Origin: Bacillota bacterium
Lineage (GTDB): Bacteria; Bacillota; Thermosediminibacteria; Thermosediminibacterales; Thermosediminibacteraceae
Length of the DNA: 11,837 bases
Direction: 5' to 3'
NCBI GenBank assembly: GCA_003242255.1
Contig: QGUT01000043.1
Span: 1 to 11,837 of the forward strand
The position numbers and the translations under genes are program-made. A model generated the notes under the pieces. It did not search any database. It was not told the origin of the DNA and worked only from the letters and a program-made list of their open reading frames with translations. Within the stretch, counting starts at the first letter, position 1. The number at the start of each line of letters is the position of its first letter. Of the stretch, positions 6,715 to 11,837 are shown in pieces.

Positions 6715-7596
6715 TTATTTTGAGGTCGTAATTTCTATGTCGTAGCCGTCGCTTTCCATGACTATGTGGCCGTTTTCGGCGGTAGAAAATATTTGAATCT
6801 TGGACTGGTTTAATCTTTTTATGGTCTCCCGGTGAGGGTGGCCGTAGTCGTTGTTTTTCCCGTAGCTTATTACGGCGTATGTGGGAGACACCGCTTTTAA
6901 AAACTCTGCGGACGTGCTCGAACTGCTGCCGTGGTGGCCTACTTTCAGGACGTCTGCTCTTAAGTCGTAACCTGCCTTCAGCATTTCCTGCTCGGAGAGC
7001 TTCTCGGCGTCGCCGGTCAGTAAAAATGAAGTATTTTTGTAGGTTATCTTTAAAACCGCGCTGTAGTTGTTTAGGTCGTCGTACCGGGAGCTGTTAGGGG
7101 CCAGCACTTCAATGTCGACCCCTTCTTCCAAGGAAATGCTCATTCCGCCTTTCAAAGTGGTGATCTTCAGCCCTTTATCGGAGACAGCCTTTAAGAAATT
7201 TTCGAAAGTCCTGGTGGTGGTCGTGACCTTCGGCATGTAGACCTTTCCTATGTCGAAATGTCTGATCACTTCATCCATGGCGCCTATGTGGTCCTCGTGG
7301 GGATGGGTGGCCACGACGGCGTCGATCCTCTTTACCCCCAGGTCCTCTATGTAATCTATGACCGTTTCTTTATCGTCGTTGTTGCCGGCGTCGACCAGCA
7401 TCGTGCTGCCGCCGGGGAATATGATGAAAATGCTGTCGGCCTGGCCTACGTCTAAAAAGATAACTTTTAGCGTTCCGGGAAGAGCAGCGCCACTTTCATC
7501 GTCCAGCTGGAATTCCAGCGAGCAGCCGGAAAAGAGTATAGCGATGAAAGCTGCAAGCAAAAGATATAATATGAGGGCTTTTCTTGTGTTTTTCAT
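6715..7596 (-). CDS. ComEC-like metallo-beta-lactamase-fold lipoprotein
   Basis: This is a secreted, membrane-anchored hydrolase of the ComEC/Rec2 C-terminal type of metallo-beta-lactamase fold. Of the 293 residues, 1-25 form a lipoprotein signal: charged KNTRK, a hydrophobic stretch at 8-22, and lipobox LFSGC with C25. The catalytic domain starts at about 43. It shows FLDVGQADS (47-55), the metal motif THPHEDH (97-103), NNYSAV (176-181), LTGD (193-196), VGHHGS (219-224) and GHPH (252-255), the landmarks of the ComEC-type domain. It lacks the ComEC membrane channel, so DNA uptake need not be its job. Extracellular nuclease or phosphodiesterase activity is a reasonable inference. Start ATG 7596 has an AAAGGAAAAGG-type site upstream. 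It is the first gene of a two-gene operon with DUF3006 and has its own promoter. Confidence 0.92.
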   Translation of the reverse strand: MKNTRKALILYLLLAAFIAILFSGCSLEFQLDDESGAALPGTLKVIFLDVGQADSIFIIFPGGSTMLVDAGNNDDKETVIDYIEDLGVKRIDAVVATHPHEDHIGAMDEVIRHFDIGKVYMPKVTTTTRTFENFLKAVSDKGLKITTLKGGMSISLEEGVDIEVLAPNSSRYDDLNNYSAVLKITYKNTSFLLTGDAEKLSEQEMLKAGYDLRADVLKVGHHGSSSSTSAEFLKAVSPTYAVISYGKNNDYGHPHRETIKRLNQSKIQIFSTAENGHIVMESDGYDIEITTSK

Positions 7597-7644
7597 CGAC
7601 CTTTTCCTTTCCCTTTAAGATGCGGGGTTAGACCCCAGGATGAT

Positions 7645-7674
7645 ATTTTAACAGATTTGTACGGTTCATAGCAA
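7645..7674 (-). promoter_or_regulatory. Promoter of the MBL lipoprotein-DUF3006 operon
   Basis: On the minus strand, -35 TTGCTA (7674-7669, 4 of 6) and -10 TAAAAT (7650-7645, 5 of 6) are 18 bases apart, with TGT before the -10 as a TGn extension. It sits between the putative DUF1540 terminator and the lipoprotein start. A small palindrome, GGGGTTAGACCCC (7624-7636), follows in the leader and could be an operator or a weak hairpin. Confidence 0.55.
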
Positions 7675-7680
7675 GGCTGG

Positions 7681-7706
7681 AAAAGCCGGAGGCCTAGGCC
7701 CCCGGC
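7681..7706 (-). terminator. Probable intrinsic terminator of the DUF1540 gene
   Basis: On the minus strand GCCGGGGGCC and GGCCTCCGGC (within 7706-7685) pair over ten positions with one G-T wobble and a very tight TA loop, followed by TTTTCC. The stem is very GC-rich but the T run is only four bases, so termination strength is uncertain. Confidence 0.6.
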
Positions 7707-7715
7707 CGTGACCGG

Positions 7716-7898
7716 TTAGTCCCATATACCTGGTGAAGTTTGCCTGTCGAGTTCGTCTTTCCTCGTGTAGGCATCGCAATAGGTGCCTTCTTTAGAAATG
7801 CAGTTGGGCCTTATGGCGTTGACCATGACGTTTTCGGCGCAGCACTCCGAATTCCTGTTGTATTTGCAACTGGTGACGTTGCACTTTAAATTGGGCAT
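7716..7898 (-). CDS. DUF1540 domain-containing small protein
   Basis: This 60-residue protein has the DUF1540 pattern: KCNVTSCKYN near the start (C6, C11), then CCAENVMVNA (C19, C20), then C33 and C41 in a TYCDAYT context. The family is found in Firmicutes, its role is unknown, and the spaced cysteines suggest metal binding (inference). The last 15 residues, rich in charge and polar groups, look disordered. ATG at 7898 has a clear GGAGGTG five bases upstream. It is transcribed divergently from hprK and probably ends at the GC-rich hairpin just downstream, so it is likely a single-gene unit separate from the MBL operon. I could not find a convincing promoter in the 100 bases upstream, which are shared with hprK. 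Confidence 0.88.
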   Translation of the reverse strand: MPNLKCNVTSCKYNRNSECCAENVMVNAIRPNCISKEGTYCDAYTRKDELDRQTSPGIWD

Positions 7899-7998
7899 GG
7901 TTACACCTCCGCGGAAGAAGTTTTCTATTAACTAGTATTTCCATGTGGGAGGAATTAACTCTTTTTTGTAGAATAAATCTTATGAGGTGTGTAAAATT
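7899..7998. other. Divergent intergenic region between DUF1540 and hprK
   Basis: This 100-base AT-rich spacer must hold the promoters for both flanking units. On the plus strand TAGAAT (7969-7974) is a candidate -10 for hprK, but the 17-base-upstream position (TGGGAG) is not a -35. On the minus strand no pair stands out. GAGGTG at 7984-7989 is the hprK ribosome binding site. I see no catabolite-response element or hairpin. Confidence 0.4.
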
Positions 7999-8925
7999 TT
8001 GAAAGGCTTAAGTTTAAAGCTGGTCATAGAAAAATTTAACCTGGAGGTTCTGGAAAAATCGAAAAGTTTTACGGAAATTTCCGTCAGCGACCTTAACCGA
8101 CCGGGCCTTGAACTGGCAGGTTTTTTTGATTATTTCGCCCACGAGAGAATCCAGATACTCGGCATGACGGAAATAACTTTTTTAAGGAGCCTGCCTCCCG
8201 GAGTGAGGGTAGAGCGACTGGGAAAATTTTTTTCGTACCCCATTCCGTGCGTTGTGATAACCAGGAACCTGGAGGTTCCTGAAGAATTTTTGAGCCTGGC
8301 CCGGAAGTACGACCGGTGGGTTTTGAGGAGCCCGGAAGCCACCACCCGGTTTATAAGCTGTTTGACCAACTTCCTCGAAAGCGAATTAGCTCCGAGGACC
8401 ACCATGCACGGGGTTTTGATGGACGTCTACGGCGTGGGGGTGCTGCTCATCGGAGAGAGCGGCATCGGAAAGAGCGAGCTGGCGGTGGAGCTGATAAAAA
8501 GGGGCCACCGCCTAGTGGCCGACGATGTGGTAGAGATAAAGCAGGTCGCCAAAAACGTGCTGGTGGGTACGGCGCCTGAAGTGGTCCGCTATTACCTGGA
8601 AGTGAGGGGCCTCGGCATCATAGATGTGAAAACCGTGTTCGGCGTCGGAGCTGTGAGAAACGACATGAGGATAGATCTCGTCATTGAAATGGTGGAATGG
8701 GAAAAATACATGGAGAAGGACCGGCTGGGCCTCGAAGAGGAAAAGATAAAGATTCTGGATGCTTGGATCCCTAAAAAGACCATTCCGATAAGGCCCGGGA
8801 GGAATCTGGCCGCTATAATAGAAGTGGCGGCCATGGACCACCGGTTAAAAGCGATGGGCCATAATGCGGCGCTCATTTTTGCCAAAAAAGTCATGGATAA
8901 AATCCAGGAAGAAGAAAAGGAATAA
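7999..8925 (+). CDS. hprK: HPr kinase/phosphorylase
   Basis: HprK phosphorylates the phosphocarrier HPr on its regulatory serine using ATP or pyrophosphate, and reverses this by phosphorolysis. Phospho-Ser-HPr acts with CcpA in carbon catabolite control. In the 308-residue protein the N-terminal domain spans about 1-130. The catalytic histidine is in TMHGVL (H137), the Walker A loop is GESGIGKS (152-159), ADD is at 174-176, the family signature is around EVRGLGIIDV (201-210), and the second conserved block is IRPGRNLAAIIEVAAMDHRLK (264-284). The start chosen is TTG 7999, nine bases after GAGGTG (7984-7989). The earlier GTG 7987 lies within that ribosome binding site. Length then equals the usual ~310. 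It leads an operon with a sugar-phosphate isomerase 23 bases downstream. The usual Firmicute partner lgt is not seen here. Confidence 0.96.
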   Translation: MKGLSLKLVIEKFNLEVLEKSKSFTEISVSDLNRPGLELAGFFDYFAHERIQILGMTEITFLRSLPPGVRVERLGKFFSYPIPCVVITRNLEVPEEFLSLARKYDRWVLRSPEATTRFISCLTNFLESELAPRTTMHGVLMDVYGVGVLLIGESGIGKSELAVELIKRGHRLVADDVVEIKQVAKNVLVGTAPEVVRYYLEVRGLGIIDVKTVFGVGAVRNDMRIDLVIEMVEWEKYMEKDRLGLEEEKIKILDAWIPKKTIPIRPGRNLAAIIEVAAMDHRLKAMGHNAALIFAKKVMDKIQEEEKE

Positions 8926-8948
8926 CAATAAAATGGGGGGTATGGTGA

Positions 8949-10004
8949 GTGTTAGACAATTTGGAAAAAATAAGACAACTGGACCAAAAAGGGATGTTTG
9001 ACCTGATCTACCGGCTGCCGGAACAATGCGAAGAGGCGGTAGAGATTGCGGAAAAGAGCGTAAAAGGCCTGAAGTTTTACAACATCGTGAACGTGGTCAT
9101 ATGCGGGTTGGGAGGTTCTGCTATAGGCGGCGACCTGGCTAAAATGGTGGCCGGGGATTCGTGTCATCTCCCTGTTTTCGTGAACAGGGACTACCACCTG
9201 CCGCCCTTTGTGGACGATAGGACCTTGGTAGTAGCGTCGAGCTATTCCGGGAATACGGAAGAGACCCTGGCGGCTTACGATGAAGCCAGGGCGAAAAAAG
9301 CCAAGATGGTGGCCATAACGACGGGAGGAGAACTCAAAAACAAGGCCCTATCCGATGAAGTGCCTGTCATCACCATCCCGGCAGGATTGCCTCCCCGGGC
9401 GGCAATAGGGTATTCTCTTATGCCGCTTTTGGTGCTTTTAGAAGAACTCGGAATAGTACAGGGGTGTAAAAAGCAGATTGCAGGGGCAGTCGAACTCATG
9501 AAAAAGGAAAGGGAGAATTTAGCTCCCGAGGTCGCGGAAGAAAAAAATGCGGCCAAAGCCCTCGCGAGAAAGCTTTACGGCAAGATTCCGGTCATATACG
9601 GCTCCCAGGGGGTCACCGACGCCCTGGCGGTTCGCTGGAAAGGTCAGATGAACGAAAACAGCAAGCACCCGGCGTTCTTCAACGTCTTTCCCGAACTCAA
9701 CCACAACGAGATAATGGGCTTTGAGGGAGATCCTGAACTCCTCAAATTGATGGAAATCGTGATATTGAGGTCCCCGGAAGAAAACGAGCGGGTCAAGAAG
9801 AGAATCGAGATCACCTCATCTCTGATAAAAGATGTGGTTTCGGGGGTGACTGAGGTATGGCCCCTGGGAGAGACGAGGCTGGAGAGAATAATGTACCACG
9901 TGCTCTTCGGCGACTACGTGAGTGCGTACCTCGCCGTGCTGAACGAAAAAGACCCGACCGAAATAGATTTCATAAATACTCTGAAGAACCGCATGAAAGA
10001 CTGA
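8949..10004 (+). CDS. Bifunctional phosphoglucose/phosphomannose isomerase
   Basis: This cytoplasmic isomerase interconverts glucose-6-P or mannose-6-P with fructose-6-P. It belongs to the archaeal-type PGI/PMI family, not to classical PGI. The 351-residue protein has two SIS domains. The first carries GLGGSAIGGD (53-62) and the phosphate-binding loop SSYSGNTEET (97-106). PPRAAIGY at 148-155 is a family marker. The second domain holds MNENSKHP (with E236, the probable catalytic base) and ELNHNEIMGF (H252), and the C-terminal DPTEIDFINTLK segment supplies a conserved lysine (K346). GTG 8949 is preceded by GGGGGG at 8935-8940. It follows hprK closely, which links it to carbon control. It may act with the mutase encoded at 2252-3610 to make mannose-1-P or glucose-1-P. 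Whether it is the only PGI in the genome cannot be seen here. Confidence 0.92.
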   Translation: MLDNLEKIRQLDQKGMFDLIYRLPEQCEEAVEIAEKSVKGLKFYNIVNVVICGLGGSAIGGDLAKMVAGDSCHLPVFVNRDYHLPPFVDDRTLVVASSYSGNTEETLAAYDEARAKKAKMVAITTGGELKNKALSDEVPVITIPAGLPPRAAIGYSLMPLLVLLEELGIVQGCKKQIAGAVELMKKERENLAPEVAEEKNAAKALARKLYGKIPVIYGSQGVTDALAVRWKGQMNENSKHPAFFNVFPELNHNEIMGFEGDPELLKLMEIVILRSPEENERVKKRIEITSSLIKDVVSGVTEVWPLGETRLERIMYHVLFGDYVSAYLAVLNEKDPTEIDFINTLKNRMKD

Positions 10005-10029
10005 AAGCGCGCGAAAGCTGGTGATTCCT

Positions 10030-10782
10030 TTGAAACTGGAAGTGGATACCCACTGTCATACGGTGGCAAGCGGCCATGCCTACAGCACCGTGGTCGAAAA
10101 TGCCAGGGCCGCTCATGCTAAAGGCCTCAAGATGATAGCCATAACCGACCACGGCCCTTCGATGCCGGGCGGCCCCCACGCATATCATTTTGGGAACCTC
10201 AAAGTTTTGCCCAGGCAAATTGATGGCGTCCTCATCCTCCGCGGAATAGAAGCCAATATCCTTGATTGCGACGGGACCCTGGACCTGCCGGAGAAGTACC
10301 TTGAAAGTCTGGACATTGTGCTGGCGGGTTTTCATACTCACTGTTACCCGGGAGGGACGGTGGAAGAGAACACCCGGGCAGCCATCAACGCCATGAAGAA
10401 TCCTTACGTAGATGTGCTCGTGCACCCGGGAAACCCGGAATTCCCGATAGACATTGATAAAGTGGTTGAAGCTGCGGTGGAATTGGGCGTGCACATCGAA
10501 ATCAACAACAGTTCCTTAACCGTGAGCCGGCGCGGCAGCGAAAAAAACTGCCTACTTATTGCGAAAAAGGCGGCAAAACTCGGGGCGAAAATTGCAGTCG
10601 GCAGCGATGCCCACATATGTTTCGACGTAGGCAGTTTTGAAAAGGCCCTTAAGCTGATAGAGGAGGTCGGTATTCCCGAGGAAAATATCCTGAATACTTC
10701 GGCCGAAAAAGTATTATCCTATTTAAAATCAAAGGGAAAGGAAATACCGGCAGCATGTCAGGGGCCTGAAGCAAAAAAATAG
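10030..10782 (+). CDS. PHP-domain phosphatase, YcdX family
   Basis: This cytoplasmic PHP-fold hydrolase belongs to the YcdX-like phosphatase group, with a trinuclear metal site; the natural substrate of the group is unclear. Counting from TTG 10030 (250 residues), all expected ligands are present: H8, H10 and H16 in DTHCHTVASGH, H41 in TDH, E74 in GIEAN, H102 in FHTH, H132 in VHPGNP, and D193 and H195 in GSDAH. As I recall, this is the E. coli YcdX set shifted by one residue throughout, which also supports this start. GGTGA just upstream (10020-10024) is a modest ribosome binding site. The alternative GTG 10021 adds three residues but has a poorer site. It sits third in the hprK operon, 25 bases after the isomerase, so a sugar-phosphate substrate is a tempting guess but unproven. 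Confidence 0.9.
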   Translation: MKLEVDTHCHTVASGHAYSTVVENARAAHAKGLKMIAITDHGPSMPGGPHAYHFGNLKVLPRQIDGVLILRGIEANILDCDGTLDLPEKYLESLDIVLAGFHTHCYPGGTVEENTRAAINAMKNPYVDVLVHPGNPEFPIDIDKVVEAAVELGVHIEINNSSLTVSRRGSEKNCLLIAKKAAKLGAKIAVGSDAHICFDVGSFEKALKLIEEVGIPEENILNTSAEKVLSYLKSKGKEIPAACQGPEAKK

Positions 10783-10797
10783 TTTGGGGGGTTTTGG

Positions 10798-11646
10798 ATG
10801 ACCGTTGTATATTTAAACGGTAAAAGAGTGGACTACGGTGATGCCAAGGTATCGGTGGAGGACAGGGGCTTTCAGTTCGGCGACGGCCTCTATGAAGTAG
10901 TCCGGGTTTACGGCGGCAGGTTCTTTTATCTGGACAGGCACCTGGAGAGGCTGAAGAAGGGTGCCCGGGAGATATACCTGGACCTCGATTTTGGCCTGGA
11001 TGAGTTGAAAGAAGTCTGCAGGAAGGCGGTATTGGACGGAGGATTCAAGGATGCCTCGGTATACATTCAGGTGACCCGCGGTGCAGCGCCGCGCCAGCAC
11101 AATTTCCCGGCGAATACCACCTGCACCTGGGTAGTCCTCGTCCGCGAGGCCAAAGCTCAGCCCCAGGAATACTATGAAAACGGCGTGAGCGCCATCACGG
11201 TCCCCGATGAGCGGTGGATGCGCTGCAATATAAAGAGCGTGCAACTCATCCCCAACTGCATTGCCAAGGAAAAGGCGAAAAAAGCCGGTGCCTATGAGGC
11301 CATATTCCACAGGGGCGGCGTAGTTACCGAAGCTTCCAGCAGCAACGTCTTTATAGTCAAAAATAAAAGGCTTTTTACCCATCCAGCCAACAACTTCATA
11401 TTGCACGGGATTACCAGGGGAGTCGTGCTTGAAATCGCTGAAAAACTGGGCGTGGAGGTAGTGGAAGAAAACTTCACTTTGGATAAGCTCTTCGATGCGG
11501 ACGAAGTGTTCGTAACCGGCACGATGACCGAGATCATGCCGATTGTAAAAGTGGACGGCAAGATAATAGGCGACGGCGTTCCCGGTGAAGTGACGAGAAG
11601 CATAATGAAGGAATTCAGGGAATTGACCGAGACCGTTGACCAGTAA
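10798..11646 (+). CDS. dat: D-amino-acid transaminase
   Basis: This is a pyridoxal-phosphate fold type IV enzyme that swaps amino groups between D-amino acids and 2-oxo acids, e.g. D-Ala + 2-oxoglutarate to pyruvate + D-Glu, supplying peptidoglycan precursors. At 282 residues it has the normal length. The Schiff-base lysine is K146 in CNIKSVQL. The carboxylate trap that marks D-amino acid specificity, R99 and H101 in TRGAAPRQHNF, is intact, together with Y32, E178, the SSSN loop (180-183) and L202. The branched-chain L-aminotransferases of the same fold lack the R/H pair, so I favour dat over ilvE or pabC. ATG 10798 is preceded by GGGGGG at 10786-10791, 15 bases after the PHP gene. No terminator follows, so transcription probably continues into the lipoprotein gene. 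Confidence 0.95.
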   Translation: MTVVYLNGKRVDYGDAKVSVEDRGFQFGDGLYEVVRVYGGRFFYLDRHLERLKKGAREIYLDLDFGLDELKEVCRKAVLDGGFKDASVYIQVTRGAAPRQHNFPANTTCTWVVLVREAKAQPQEYYENGVSAITVPDERWMRCNIKSVQLIPNCIAKEKAKKAGAYEAIFHRGGVVTEASSSNVFIVKNKRLFTHPANNFILHGITRGVVLEIAEKLGVEVVEENFTLDKLFDADEVFVTGTMTEIMPIVKVDGKIIGDGVPGEVTRSIMKEFRELTETVDQ

Positions 11647-11707
11647 GCGTATAATTTTAAATCAGCCATAATATAGATAGGGTAAGAGGTATTGGGAGGG
11701 CAGGGAC

Positions 11708-11837
11708 ATGCGCTTGATACCTTTTACCCGTTTTTTTTGCTCTGTAGCCATTATAATTATCATCCTTTCCCTGACAGGGTGCGGAGAAAAACAGAATGTG
11801 GTAGAAGAAGAAGAGGAAGGGCCGGTAGTCATAACCC
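11708..11837 (+). CDS. Lipoprotein, N-terminal part only (runs off window)
   Basis: An ATG at 11708, seven bases after GGGAGGG (11694-11700), opens a frame that stays open to the window end. The 43 visible residues form a lipoprotein signal: MRLIPFTR, a hydrophobic run with five consecutive isoleucines (15-19), then lipobox LTGC with C25, followed by an acidic linker of five glutamates. The mature protein would be anchored on the outer face of the membrane. Too little is visible to name the family; DUF3048 (YerB-like) lipoproteins start in a similar way, but this is only a guess. It lies 61 bases after dat in the same direction. Confidence 0.75.
   Translation, partial: MRLIPFTRFFCSVAIIIIILSLTGCGEKQNVVEEEEEGPVVIT

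Noticed and set aside
7624..7636. GGGGTTAGACCCC palindrome
   Set aside because: A 5-bp stem with 3-base loop and no T run; too small to call a terminator or a known operator.
11623..11655. TTGACC (11623-11628) and TATAAT (11650-11655) as a promoter for the last lipoprotein gene
   Set aside because: The spacer is 21 bases, too long for sigma-A, and there is no TGn extension. The -10 alone is suggestive but not enough; the operon can supply transcription.
1..11837. CRISPR arrays, insertion sequences, tRNA or rRNA genes, integrase or toxin-antitoxin genes
   Set aside because: I looked for repeats, terminal inverted repeats, tRNA-like cloverleaf ends and typical protein motifs on both strands and found none.

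Overview
The window looks like chromosomal DNA from a thermophilic, low-to-mid G+C Firmicute of the clostridial side (Thermoanaerobacterales/Thermosediminibacterales-like; the exact genus is a guess). The reasons are a single-chain dimeric glycyl-tRNA synthetase behind a glycine T-box, HPr kinase/phosphorylase, an archaeal-type bifunctional phosphoglucose/phosphomannose isomerase, DUF1540 and DUF3006 proteins, strong AGGAGG-type ribosome binding sites, and many TTG and GTG starts. I see no phage genes, insertion sequences, CRISPR arrays, tRNAs or rRNAs.

Layout. (1) 1-1813: a promoter, a fully resolvable glycine T-box with mutually exclusive antiterminator and terminator, glyS, and its terminator. 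(2) 1814-2224: an unrecognised cysteine-containing small protein whose only visible ribosome binding site lies in the 3' arm of the glyS terminator. (3) 2252-3716 on the minus strand: a phosphomannomutase/phosphoglucomutase with its own promoter, sharing a bidirectional terminator with the unknown gene. (4) 3759-6489, plus strand: a three-gene operon of thiN, a PflX-type radical SAM protein and an M29 aminopeptidase. (5) 6486-7898, minus strand: DUF1540 as its own unit, then a ComEC-like metallo-beta-lactamase-fold lipoprotein followed by a DUF3006 protein. (6) 7999-11837, plus strand: hprK, PGI/PMI, a YcdX-type PHP phosphatase, D-amino acid transaminase and the start of a lipoprotein that runs off the window.

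How the genes fit. The two sugar-phosphate enzymes (mutase and isomerase) together can connect glucose-6-P, fructose-6-P, mannose-6-P and the 1-phosphates, and the isomerase sits directly behind hprK, the carbon-catabolite sensor. The remaining genes are housekeeping: glycine charging, thiamine diphosphate synthesis, peptide turnover, and D-Ala/D-Glu supply.

Most genes are ordinary. The most unusual structures are regulatory. A strong intrinsic terminator for the aminopeptidase operon is written inside the coding sequence of the convergent DUF3006 gene, the two stop codons of that pair overlap, a translation start is embedded in a terminator, and TGn-extended -10 promoters recur. I found no convincing new multi-gene system here.
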